Assembly: GCA_005879255.1 (NCBI GenBank)
Contig: VBKY01000030.1
Span: forward strand, 30,702 to 73,721
Length of the DNA stretch: 43,020 bases
Reading direction: 5' to 3'
From: Deltaproteobacteria bacterium
GTDB taxonomy: Bacteria; Desulfobacterota_B; Binatia; UBA9968
Under the pieces are notes generated by a model. The model worked only from the letters and a program-made list of their open reading frames with translations. It made no database searches and was not told the origin of the DNA. A program made the position numbers and the translations under genes. Of this stretch, positions 26,023 through 33,408 are shown piece by piece (the first letter of the stretch is position 1; each line of letters opens with the position of its first letter).

Positions 26023-26095
26023 ATGGACTGAAGATCGAAGACGGAAGATTGAGAATCGATCATCAATCCTCGATCTTCCATTCTGAAGTTCGCGG
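26023..26095. repeat. Iterated heptamer hairpin element upstream of ddl
   Basis: Reading the plus strand, the words GAAGATC, GAAGACG, GAAGATT and GAGAATC follow one another, then the complementary series GATCATC, AATCCTC, GATCTTC and CATTCTG. The centre is around GAATCGATCATC. It begins 16 bases before the ddl start codon (26007 on the minus strand) and ends 21 bases after the substrate-binding protein gene, so it fills almost the whole spacer. Confidence 0.8.
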
Positions 26096-26116
26096 GGCGA
26101 CGGCAAGATGAGGGGA

Positions 26117-27298
26117 TTATGACTTCTTCGCTGCCGGCGGCGCTTGCTGCTCGATGACTTTGACCACTTTGCCGGGATACGCTTGTTTCTCAAACTGCAA
26201 GACGAAGTATTTGGCTTTGACCGGATCGCCTTTATTGTCGAACTCGATCGAGCCCGTTACCCCTTTGAAGTTTTTGATCTTGCGCACCGCGGTGACGACA
26301 TCGGTGCGGTTGGGCTTCTTACCGCCATTCGCTTTAATCCACTGTTCCATCGCCTTGATCCCAACCAGCGTCGCATCGTAACCGTATAGGCCGAATGATT
26401 CGGTGTCTTTGCCGAAACGCTGCTTGTATTTCTTGGCAAACGCGGCGGTTTCAGGGTAGGCATCGGGCGGCCCAGCCACGCTGGTATAGTAACTCCCAAT
26501 AACCGACGTGCCGGCGATTTTTGCCATCTCGGCCGAATCTAAACCGTCCGGTCCCATGAACTTGGCCTTGACACCTTTTTCACGGAGTTGCTTTAGCAAA
26601 AGACCGCCTTGGTGGTAAATGCCGCCGAAGTACACGAGGTCAGGATTCTTGGCTTTGAGCGGGTTGATCATCGGCGAGAAGTTGGCGCGCTCTTCGGTGC
26701 CTTCAAAGCCCAAAACATTCATGCCGAGTTTCTTCGCTTCATTGCGAAAGTTTTCCGCCACGCCCTGGCCGTAGAGTGTCTTATCGTGAATGACATAAAC
26801 CGATTTGAGTTTTAAGTTCTCCGCTGCGAAACGAGCCCCCACCGGACCTTGCACATCGTCACGACCGCAGACGCGATTGACGTTGGGGTAACCGCGGTCG
26901 GTGATTTCCGTCGCCGTATTTGCAGGCGAGATCATCACCAGCATGGCGTCCTTGTAAACTTCGGATGCCGGCAGAGCGACGCCGGAGTTGAAGTGGCCGA
27001 CGATAACGAGAACGTCGGGATCGGCGACCATGTTTCTCGCGTTGGCGACGCCGACCTCTGGCTTGGCCTGGTCGTCTTGCGGCACCAAGACCAGCTCGTA
27101 GCCAAGATCCTTGAAGGCCTTGCTCGCTTCTTCCACCGCGAGTTGCGCGCCGAGTTTGATGTGCTCGCCGAGGGCAGCCTGCTCGCCGGAGAGCGGCGCC
27201 TGCACGGCGATCTTGATCTTACCCTTCTGCGCCCAGGCGGTCGCCGGCGCGGCGGCAAGGAGTGCCAATAACAAAGCTAATGACAATCGTTTTAGCAC
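26117..27298 (-). CDS. Branched-chain amino-acid type ABC transporter substrate-binding protein (LivJ/LivK-like)
   Basis: A 393-residue periplasmic binding protein of the type I fold. A signal peptide (residues 1 to about 23, MLKRLSLALLLALLAAAPAT then AWA-Q) is followed by IKIAVQAPLSGEQAALGEHI and LGAQLAVEEA, the usual Leu/Ile/Val-binding start, then VVIVGHFNSG-like and SPANTATEITDRGYPNVNRV motifs of the ligand cleft, and GSYYTSV and SFGLYGYDAT near the end. The ligand is not fixed by sequence: this family also binds amides, urea and aromatic acids. No permease or ATPase genes are adjacent, so it must work with a transporter encoded elsewhere. Confidence 0.92.
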   Translation of the reverse strand: MLKRLSLALLLALLAAAPATAWAQKGKIKIAVQAPLSGEQAALGEHIKLGAQLAVEEASKAFKDLGYELVLVPQDDQAKPEVGVANARNMVADPDVLVIVGHFNSGVALPASEVYKDAMLVMISPANTATEITDRGYPNVNRVCGRDDVQGPVGARFAAENLKLKSVYVIHDKTLYGQGVAENFRNEAKKLGMNVLGFEGTEERANFSPMINPLKAKNPDLVYFGGIYHQGGLLLKQLREKGVKAKFMGPDGLDSAEMAKIAGTSVIGSYYTSVAGPPDAYPETAAFAKKYKQRFGKDTESFGLYGYDATLVGIKAMEQWIKANGGKKPNRTDVVTAVRKIKNFKGVTGSIEFDNKGDPVKAKYFVLQFEKQAYPGKVVKVIEQQAPPAAKKS

Positions 27299-27393
27299 GG
27301 CGAATTGTCTCCTTTGGGTGGAATGCGCTCACGATAACAAATAGTCGTCGAAGGCGCTACCGGTCTCCGCTGATAAAAGAGGCCGACAATGGT

Positions 27394-27525
27394 TCACGCC
27401 AAACTGCGGAACCGCTCCATCGCCGCAATTAAGTCCTCAAACGAGCCGTCGGAAAAATCATAAAGAAGATCTCGTTGGCGCCGAGTTTTTTCACGGCGTC
27501 GATATCGCTTTTGACTTGATCGCCT
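27394..27525 (-). pseudogene. Relic of a luciferase-like (F420/FMN) oxidoreductase C-terminus
   Basis: On the minus strand the frame from about 27525 reads DQVKSDIDAVKKLGANEIFF, a common ending of LLM-class flavin oxidoreductases, then shifts frame and continues SDGSFEDLIAAMERFRSLA to a stop at 27394. Only the last 40 or so residues survive, with a frameshift. It lies between the protease gene and the binding-protein gene, both intact. Confidence 0.6.
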
Positions 27526-27537
27526 TATTAAATTAAA

Positions 27538-28584
27538 TCAGACGACCGCCTCTTGAGCTACCACCGCAAGAGAAATTTTTTGCGACCGGCGCAAGAGGGT
27601 AAGCTCGCAGCGCGCGCCGATGCGGGCATCTGTCAGAACCTTGTGTAAATCATCGACGCTTCGCACCGCTGCATCGTCGAGGGCAACAATGACGTCCCCT
27701 TCCTGAAGACCGGCCCGCTCGGCGGGGCTTGGTTTTTCGATGGAGATGACCAACACGCCGGTTTCCGCCTTGAGCTGTTGAGAGCGCACAACGAAGCGCG
27801 GGATCGTGACGTTTTGTCCGCCCATACCGAGGTAGGCACGGCGAATTTTTCCGTTTTTAATCAGCTGGCCGGCGACGAATTTCGCTGTGTTGATGGCCAC
27901 TGCAAAACAAATTCCCTGCGCCGGCAAAATGACCGCGGTATTGACGCCGATGACCTCGCCCAGTGAGTTGGCCAGTGGCCCGCCGGAATTCCCCGGATTG
28001 AGCGCCGCGTCGGTCTGAATGACATTGTCAATCAGCCGCCCCGACTCGGAACGGAGCGAGCGGCCCAACGCGCTAACCACGCCGGCGGTGACGCTGTACT
28101 GGAAACCGAAAGGATTGCCGATCGCGATCGCGAGCTGGCCGACCCGAATCTTTTCGGAATCCCCGAGGGGCGCGGTGATCAGCCTGCCGGAGGAGATGCG
28201 GATGACCGCAACATCGGTGCCGGGGTCGTCGCCGACGATCGTCGCATCGAATCGACGCCCGTCGCTGAGGGTGACGGCGATCTTGTCGGCGCCGTGGACC
28301 ACGTGGCTGTTGGTCAGGACAAAGCCGTCGGGAGTAAAAACAAAACCCGAGCCGCTGCCCCTGGCTTCGCGCCGGCCGCGCGCCGGCGCGCCCCCGGGCT
28401 GGAGAAACGTTTTGATCGCTTCGATGAAGACGACGGAAGGGCTGATTCGTTCCGCGGTTTCAACGACCGCGCGCGAATAAGCGTCCAGCAATGCCGCATC
28501 GTGCGCGATCTGTGGTGAAGCCATAGGGGCAGCGCCATTGGCGCCGTCATCGTTTTGGATTTTCTCGACAAGCGAAAATTTCAT
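27538..28584 (-). CDS. S1C (HtrA/Deg) serine protease with PDZ domain, apparently cytoplasmic
   Basis: A 348-residue trypsin-like protease. The catalytic triad is His94 in LTNSHVVHG, Asp124 in GTDVAVIRI and Ser200 in NPGNSGGPL. A PDZ domain follows at about residues 240-335 (GVLVISIEKPSPAERAGLQE, then GDVIVALDD). HtrA proteases degrade or refold damaged proteins and are usually periplasmic, yet this protein begins MKFSLVEKIQNDD with no signal peptide or membrane helix, so it is either cytosolic or exported by another route. One PDZ rather than two places it closer to DegS-type enzymes, but without the membrane anchor. It is divergent from the HxlR gene. Confidence 0.92.
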   Translation of the reverse strand: MKFSLVEKIQNDDGANGAAPMASPQIAHDAALLDAYSRAVVETAERISPSVVFIEAIKTFLQPGGAPARGRREARGSGSGFVFTPDGFVLTNSHVVHGADKIAVTLSDGRRFDATIVGDDPGTDVAVIRISSGRLITAPLGDSEKIRVGQLAIAIGNPFGFQYSVTAGVVSALGRSLRSESGRLIDNVIQTDAALNPGNSGGPLANSLGEVIGVNTAVILPAQGICFAVAINTAKFVAGQLIKNGKIRRAYLGMGGQNVTIPRFVVRSQQLKAETGVLVISIEKPSPAERAGLQEGDVIVALDDAAVRSVDDLHKVLTDARIGARCELTLLRRSQKISLAVVAQEAVV

Positions 28585-28686
28585 GTGAAATCCCTTTGGC
28601 GCAACAATTTAATCATCCCGGGGCTATCTGTTAAGTACGCACTTGGCGGTGCTATAGTACCCTCGCAGTAACTTCAGGAGCGCCCC

Positions 28687-29025
28687 ATGAAAGCCAGGGA
28701 AACGAATTGTCCGGCTGAATTCACGCTTGCTATGATCGGCGGCCGCTGGAAGATCCCGCTGATTTTTCATTTATTGCCTGGAGCCAAACGCTTCTCGGAG
28801 CTGGCCCGCATGTTACCGGGAGTGACCCAGAAGATGTTGACGCAACAGCTCAGGGAAATGGAACGAAACGGTCTAGTGGAAAGGAAAGTCTTCGCGCAAG
28901 TGCCGCCCAAGGTCGAATATTCCCTTACCACCATGGGACGAAGTCTAAAGCCCGTGGTCGATGTGATGTGTCGATGGGGAGAGTTGCACGGCACGCCGAC
29001 GGCGGGTCGGGAGGCTCCGTTATGA
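28687..29025 (+). CDS. HxlR-family transcriptional regulator
   Basis: A 112-residue winged-helix protein. The family signature is present: CPAEFTLAMIGGRWKIPLIF, then LPGVTQKMLTQQLREMERNG (recognition helix) and VEYSLTTMGRSLKPVVDVMC in the wing and C-terminal helix. Cys8 sits at the position of the redox-sensing N-terminal Cys of YodB/HypR, so it may respond to electrophiles or disulfide stress; this is inference. The ATG has CAGGAG seven bases upstream. Its TGA stop overlaps the acpS ATG (ATGA at 29022-29025), so the two are translationally linked. Confidence 0.9.
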   Translation: MKARETNCPAEFTLAMIGGRWKIPLIFHLLPGAKRFSELARMLPGVTQKMLTQQLREMERNGLVERKVFAQVPPKVEYSLTTMGRSLKPVVDVMCRWGELHGTPTAGREAPL

Positions 29026-29411
29026 TCGTTGGCACCGGCGTCGATTTGGCCGAAGTGGACCGCATTCAGGCCGCGCTGGAAGACCCGCGCATCGGCCGGC
29101 GTTTCCGCGACCGGGTCTTCACCGAGAAAGAAATTGCCTACTGCGAAAAGAAGCAGCGCGGCAAGTACGAAAGCTACGCGGGCCGGTTCGCCGCCAAAGA
29201 AGCGGTGATGAAAGCACTCGGGCGCGGCTGGGGCGCGAAGGTGCGCTGGCTCGACATCGAAGTCGTGCGCGCGCGCAGCGGTAAACCCGAAATCGCCTTA
29301 CACGATAAGACCGCCAGGCTTGCCGATCGGCTGGGGATTCGCCGCTGGTCGCTGTCGGTCACGCATACGAAACAACACGGACTGGCTTACGTCATCGCGC
29401 AGGATGAGTAG
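29022..29411 (+). CDS. acpS: Holo-[acyl-carrier-protein] synthase AcpS
   Basis: A 129-residue phosphopantetheinyl transferase that activates acyl carrier protein for fatty acid synthesis. It begins MIVGTGVDLAEVDRI, with the Mg-binding Asp8, and contains YAGRFAAKEAVMKALG with the conserved Glu, and SVTHTKQHGLAYVIA near the end. The ATG at 29022 with GGGAGG upstream is chosen over an in-frame ATG at 28968 inside the HxlR gene. It usually neighbours pdxJ or nad(P)HX genes; pairing with an HxlR regulator is unusual. Confidence 0.95.
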   Translation: MIVGTGVDLAEVDRIQAALEDPRIGRRFRDRVFTEKEIAYCEKKQRGKYESYAGRFAAKEAVMKALGRGWGAKVRWLDIEVVRARSGKPEIALHDKTARLADRLGIRRWSLSVTHTKQHGLAYVIAQDE

Positions 29412-29418
29412 CTTGTTT

Positions 29419-29571
29419 CCTAAATTCGAAATTCGAATATCGAAATCCGAAACAATTTCAAAATTCAAAATAAAGCGCGAACCCCAAGTTCAAATCGAGT
29501 TTGTTTGGAACATTGGCTGTTTTGTCATTTGATATTGTTTCGAGCTTCGGTTTTCGTGCTTCGCGTTTGCT
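29419..29571. repeat. Iterated heptamer hairpin element after acpS
   Basis: The left arm (29419-29470) consists of words such as AAATTCG, AAATTCG, AATATCG, AAATCCG, AAACAAT and then TTCAAAA repeats. The right arm (29535-29571) carries GTTTCGA, GCTTCGG, TTTTCGT and GCTTCGC, roughly the reverse complement. The middle (about 29471-29530) is A/T-rich and unstructured by eye. It lies in the spacer between convergent acpS and a small membrane-protein gene and contains no coding sequence. Confidence 0.75.
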
Positions 29572-29613
29572 TAGTTATGCCTTTGCGCGAGATTTGAGAC
29601 TTGGCGTGACGAT

Positions 29614-29856
29614 TCAGTTGCGTCCGCGTTTTTTGTCCGGCAGCAAGAACAAAGCTCCCAATGCCCAAATACCGCACACGGCGCCGGCAATTGTCCATAT
29701 CGTTTTGTTCCGACCGCTATAGTTGGCGATCACCCAGCATAGAATGGCGTCGAGCAAATGCACCAATGCAGCGGTTCGCCATATCGAATCCGGGTCCATT
29801 TTAGGTTTGATAAAAAGGAGTCCAGAAAAGTATCCAATCAATTGGGAGAAATCCAC
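29614..29856 (-). CDS. Small two-helix membrane protein, unknown function
   Basis: An 80-residue protein with two hydrophobic helices, about residues 27-46 (IWRTAALVHLLDAILCWVIA region) and 52-73 (TIWTIAGAVCGIWALGALFL), and a charged tail LLPDKKRGRN. The start is a GTG at 29854-29856. I cannot assign a family; the WxxxAxxxG-type second helix with a Lys-rich tail is common among small inner-membrane proteins of unknown role. It is divergent from mtnA, only 68 bases away. Coding status rests on the helix pattern and clean frame. Confidence 0.55.
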   Translation of the reverse strand: MDFSQLIGYFSGLLFIKPKMDPDSIWRTAALVHLLDAILCWVIANYSGRNKTIWTIAGAVCGIWALGALFLLPDKKRGRN

Positions 29857-29865
29857 GAGGGGCCC

Positions 29866-29895
29866 TTGACGCTTCCTTTAGACAGTTAATATACT
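29866..29895 (+). promoter_or_regulatory. Promoter of mtnA-gshA
   Basis: TTGACG at 29866-29871 and TATACT at 29890-29895 with an 18-base spacer, about 28 bases before the mtnA ATG. It sits in the short gap between the divergent small membrane-protein gene and mtnA. Confidence 0.55.
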
Positions 29896-29923
29896 CGGTC
29901 TCCGCGAAATTAGGAACATCGTG

Positions 29924-30955
29924 ATGGCGGTAAAGACTATCGAATGGAAAGATGACCGAGTCATCATGCTCGATCAACGTCTGTTGCCGCAAAAAGAGGT
30001 GTACCGAGTCTGCCGCAATTACAACGAAGTCGCCAAAGCGATCCGCGACATGACCATTCGCGGCGCTCCGGCGATCGGGGTGGCGGCGGCGATGGGCGTG
30101 GCTTTGGGCGCGCTGAAGGCAACACCCAAGACTTTTGATCGCGAATTCGAACGCATTCTTCTGACTCTGGGAAAGACCCGACCGACAGCGGTGAACTTGT
30201 TCTGGGCCTTGCAGAAAATGCGCAACGTCTACTCGGAACACCGTAGCCGCGGCGTGGAAATCGTCAAGCGGGCACTCAAAGCGGAGGCGCAAAAGATCTA
30301 TACTGATGACATCGCGGCCAACAAGCAGCTCGGCAAACATGGCGCGAGTCTTTTGCGCAATGCCAAGCGAATCATGACCCACTGCAATGCCGGCGCGTTG
30401 GCGACCGCGGGATATGGCACGGCATTGGGGGTGCTGCGGGCGCTCAAGGAATCCGGCAAGGTGTTTGAAGTTTTTGTGAACGAAACGCGGCCGTTCCTGC
30501 AAGGTGCTAGACTGACGGCGTGGGAGCTCAAAAAAGAAAAAATCATGGCGACGCTGGTCACCGACAACATGGCGGGTTATTTGATGCAGAAGGGTAAAGT
30601 GGACGCCGTCGTAGTCGGCTGCGACCGTGTGGCGGCGAACGGCGACGTCGCGAATAAGATTGGCACCTACATCCTGGCAGTGCTGGCACGGCGTCATGGC
30701 ATTCCTTTCTACGTTGCCGGACCGACGTCTTCCATCGATGTGAATTGCCCATCCGGCAACGATATTCCGATCGAGCAGCGCGATCCCAAAGAAGTCTCGC
30801 ATTTCCTTGGTAAGCTGGTCGCGCCGAAGGGAATCAATGTTTTCAATCCAGCGTTCGACGTAACGTCGCAGGAATTGATCTCGGCGATCATTACGGAGAA
30901 GGGAGTGATCAATCCTCCTTATCAACAGAATATTCGGAATCATGTCAGTCATTGA
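29924..30955 (+). CDS. mtnA: S-methyl-5-thioribose-1-phosphate isomerase MtnA
   Basis: A 343-residue enzyme of methionine salvage that converts methylthioribose-1-phosphate into methylthioribulose-1-phosphate. Key features are IRGAPAIGVAAAMG (46-58), the catalytic Cys154 in MTHCNAGALATAGYGTALG, and the catalytic Asp234 in VVGCDRVAANGDVANKIGTY. The usual GADR is GCDR here. The ATG at 29924 is chosen with AGGA eight bases upstream; a GTG lies directly before it at 29921. Some deltaproteobacterial-type MtnA also acts on 5-deoxyribose-1-phosphate. The 3' end overlaps gshA by 14 bases. No other methionine-salvage gene is in the window. Confidence 0.94.
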   Translation: MAVKTIEWKDDRVIMLDQRLLPQKEVYRVCRNYNEVAKAIRDMTIRGAPAIGVAAAMGVALGALKATPKTFDREFERILLTLGKTRPTAVNLFWALQKMRNVYSEHRSRGVEIVKRALKAEAQKIYTDDIAANKQLGKHGASLLRNAKRIMTHCNAGALATAGYGTALGVLRALKESGKVFEVFVNETRPFLQGARLTAWELKKEKIMATLVTDNMAGYLMQKGKVDAVVVGCDRVAANGDVANKIGTYILAVLARRHGIPFYVAGPTSSIDVNCPSGNDIPIEQRDPKEVSHFLGKLVAPKGINVFNPAFDVTSQELISAIITEKGVINPPYQQNIRNHVSH

Positions 30956-32285
30956 GAAAAGCACAGAGCTCGAAGCCTACTTCCACGACGCTGGCAAACC
31001 ATTCGATCGCTGGCGCGTCGGCACGGAATACGAAAAAGTCGGTATCGACCGCAACACCGGGCAAGCGATCCCCTACTACGGCAAGCGCGGCGTCGAACAC
31101 ATTTTGCGCGAGCTGATCGAGCGCTTCGGCTGGGAACCCGAGGAACAGGACGGCCACATCATCGCGCTCACGCGCGACAAGGCGCAGATTACCCTGGAGC
31201 CGGGCGGACAGATCGAGCTGAGCGGCGAGCCGTGCGACAACATCCACTGCACTTATGCTGAGTTCACGCAACACATTCGCGAGTTGTTGGAGGTTACGGA
31301 GCCCCTCGGGATCATTTTTCTCGGCCTCGGCATGCAGCCGGTGAGCCGGCTGGATCAGATCGAGTGGGTACCGAAGCAGCGCTATCGAATCATGGCGCCG
31401 TACATGCTCAAAGTCGGCAAACTCGGCCAACGCATGATGAAACAGACCGCCACCGTGCAGGCCAACATCGACTACGGCGACGAAAAGGACGCCATGGCCA
31501 AGTTCCGTACCGGCATGGGGCTGGCGCCGATTCTCATTGCCATGTTCGCCAATTCGCCGATCTGCGACGGTCAGCTAAACGGCTACCGCAGCTTCCGCGA
31601 GCATATTTGGACCGATACTGACAGGAACCGTTCCGGGCTGCTGAAATTTGCTTTCTTGCCGGAGGTTTCTTTTGCCCATTATGCCGAATACGCTCTCGAC
31701 GTGCCGATGTACTTCATTATTCGTAACAAGCACTACATCGATATGACCCACCTGACCTTCCGGCAGTTTCTCCAATACGGCCATAACGGCGAACGAGCGA
31801 CGATCGAAGATTGGGGCGACCATCTGACGACGCTGTTTCCCGAGACCCGGATCAAACGCTACATTGAAATACGCTCGGTCGACAGCCAACCGCCGGATCT
31901 TATGCCGGCGCTGTCGGCGCTCGTCAAAGGCGCGTTTTACGACCGAGACTGTTTGCAGGCGGCGTGGGATTTGGTGAAAGGATGGAGCTGGGACGAGCGG
32001 ATGCAAGCCTATGTCGATTCGCATGTGGACGCGCTTGCGGCGCGTGTGCGACGCTATTCGCTGCTCGATCTTGCCAAAGAGTTATTGGAGATCGCCTGGG
32101 AAGGGTTACGACGGCAGAATCAAGTCAATGATCTCGGCGACGACGAGACGATTTACTTAAAGCCGCTGAAAAACCTCCTGGACGTAGGAAAATGCCCGGC
32201 GGATATCCTGCTCGAGAAGTGGGAAGGGGAACTACATCACGACATCAGAAGGCTCATTGCCTACACGGCCTATAAGTTGCCTTGA
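30942..32285 (+). CDS. gshA: Glutamate--cysteine ligase, plant/proteobacterial type (GCS2)
   Basis: A 447-residue enzyme that makes gamma-glutamylcysteine, the first step to glutathione. The N-terminal region reads WRVGTEYEKVGIDRNTGQAI, followed by TLEPGGQIELSGEPCDNIH, the Glu-binding loop of the GCS2 family, then TATVQANIDYGDEKDAM and FANSPICDGQLNGYRSFREH. These fit the plant-type enzyme, which lacks similarity to E. coli GshA. It overlaps mtnA by 14 bases and so is cotranscribed. No gshB is visible here. It converges with nagZ, whose end it overlaps by 16 bases. Confidence 0.92.
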   Translation: MSVIEKSTELEAYFHDAGKPFDRWRVGTEYEKVGIDRNTGQAIPYYGKRGVEHILRELIERFGWEPEEQDGHIIALTRDKAQITLEPGGQIELSGEPCDNIHCTYAEFTQHIRELLEVTEPLGIIFLGLGMQPVSRLDQIEWVPKQRYRIMAPYMLKVGKLGQRMMKQTATVQANIDYGDEKDAMAKFRTGMGLAPILIAMFANSPICDGQLNGYRSFREHIWTDTDRNRSGLLKFAFLPEVSFAHYAEYALDVPMYFIIRNKHYIDMTHLTFRQFLQYGHNGERATIEDWGDHLTTLFPETRIKRYIEIRSVDSQPPDLMPALSALVKGAFYDRDCLQAAWDLVKGWSWDERMQAYVDSHVDALAARVRRYSLLDLAKELLEIAWEGLRRQNQVNDLGDDETIYLKPLKNLLDVGKCPADILLEKWEGELHHDIRRLIAYTAYKLP

Positions 32286-33358
32286 ATCGCATCGACCAGT
32301 CGGTGGTGATCCGATCGCTTCAATCGTTCCTCTAGCTCATCGTCCGAAACGCCGCTAAAGCTTTTCAACCAGCGCCGCTTGAGCTCAGTTATTCGGCGAT
32401 AACTATTTTCCACCTGTGCGCGCACCGACGGATCTCGTTCAGCCTCGGAGCAAAGAAGCTCGAAAGCCCCGACCGCTCTAGACGGTTCGTGGCAAAAGAG
32501 CAACACGTCGACGCCGGCACGGACCGCCAGCGCTACAGATTGCTCGAGTCCGTAGTTGTCGCTGATGGCTTTCATCTCCATATCGTCGCTGAAGACGAGG
32601 CCGTCATAGCCGAGACTGTGGCGCAGGAGTCCGGTGACGATTTTTTCGGATAGCGTAGCGGGAAGGTCGGGATCGAGTGCCGGGTATAATACGTGCGCCG
32701 TCATCAGCGACTCGATGTCACTGCGACAAGCGTGAACGAACGGCGGCAAATCCACATTCATCAAGGCGTCGAGCGGCTTGTCGACGACCGGAAGATCGAA
32801 GTGTGAGTCTTTGTCGGTGTCGCCGTGGCCGGGAAAATGTTTGCCGCAAGGGAGAATGCCGCCTGCTCTCAAGCCACGCGTCCACGCTGAGGTCATCTCG
32901 ATCACGCGATTAGCGTCATCGGCGAAGGAGCGGTCGCCGATGACCGGGTTTTGCGGATTCGAATGGACATCCAGGACCGGCGCAAAATTCAGGTTGATTC
33001 CCGCCAGTGCCAATTCCGCAGCGGCTGCATGACCGAGCTGATAAGCCACATTCGGGTCGTTTCGTTCCCCGATGGTCGCCGCAGCGGGAAAATGGGTAAA
33101 AGGCGGCGGCAGGCGATGGACTCTGCCGCCTTCCTGGTCGATGGCGATAAACGGCGGCTCTGCCGAAGCGCATTGCCAAAGGCTGCGACACAGAGACACG
33201 ATCTGCCGCGGCGCGCAATAGTTATGGCCGAACAGGATAAATCCGCCGAAGGAGCACTGTTCGAACGTCAAGCGTTCTTCGCGGGTCAGGGCTTCACCCT
33301 GGCAGCCGACCATAAACATTTGACCGATCTTTTGCTGCAGCGTTTCCACCGCGCTCAT
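32270..33358 (-). CDS. nagZ: Beta-N-acetylhexosaminidase NagZ (GH3)
   Basis: A 362-residue cytosolic glycosidase that removes GlcNAc from 1,6-anhydro-muropeptides during cell-wall recycling. It carries the family motif KHFPGHGDTDKDSH at 173-186, with the catalytic His/Asp dyad loop, plus PFIAIDQEGGRVHRL and LVFSDDMEMKAISDNYG, which holds the nucleophile Asp. The ATG at 33358 is chosen; further codons upstream (to 33421) carry no family sequence. No signal peptide. It complements the cell-wall synthesis genes in the same region, though in a separate transcript. Confidence 0.94.
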   Translation of the reverse strand: MSAVETLQQKIGQMFMVGCQGEALTREERLTFEQCSFGGFILFGHNYCAPRQIVSLCRSLWQCASAEPPFIAIDQEGGRVHRLPPPFTHFPAAATIGERNDPNVAYQLGHAAAAELALAGINLNFAPVLDVHSNPQNPVIGDRSFADDANRVIEMTSAWTRGLRAGGILPCGKHFPGHGDTDKDSHFDLPVVDKPLDALMNVDLPPFVHACRSDIESLMTAHVLYPALDPDLPATLSEKIVTGLLRHSLGYDGLVFSDDMEMKAISDNYGLEQSVALAVRAGVDVLLFCHEPSRAVGAFELLCSEAERDPSVRAQVENSYRRITELKRRWLKSFSGVSDDELEERLKRSDHHRLVDAIQGNL

Positions 33359-33408
33359 TATAACAACCTGGACAACCTTCTGGCCAACGTGTAGATTCAC
33401 AGCGTCGC

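Noticed and set aside
29801..30964. 387-codon open frame antisense to mtnA
   Set aside because: The plus strand encodes a complete MtnA with both catalytic residues; the antisense frame has the typical shadow composition.
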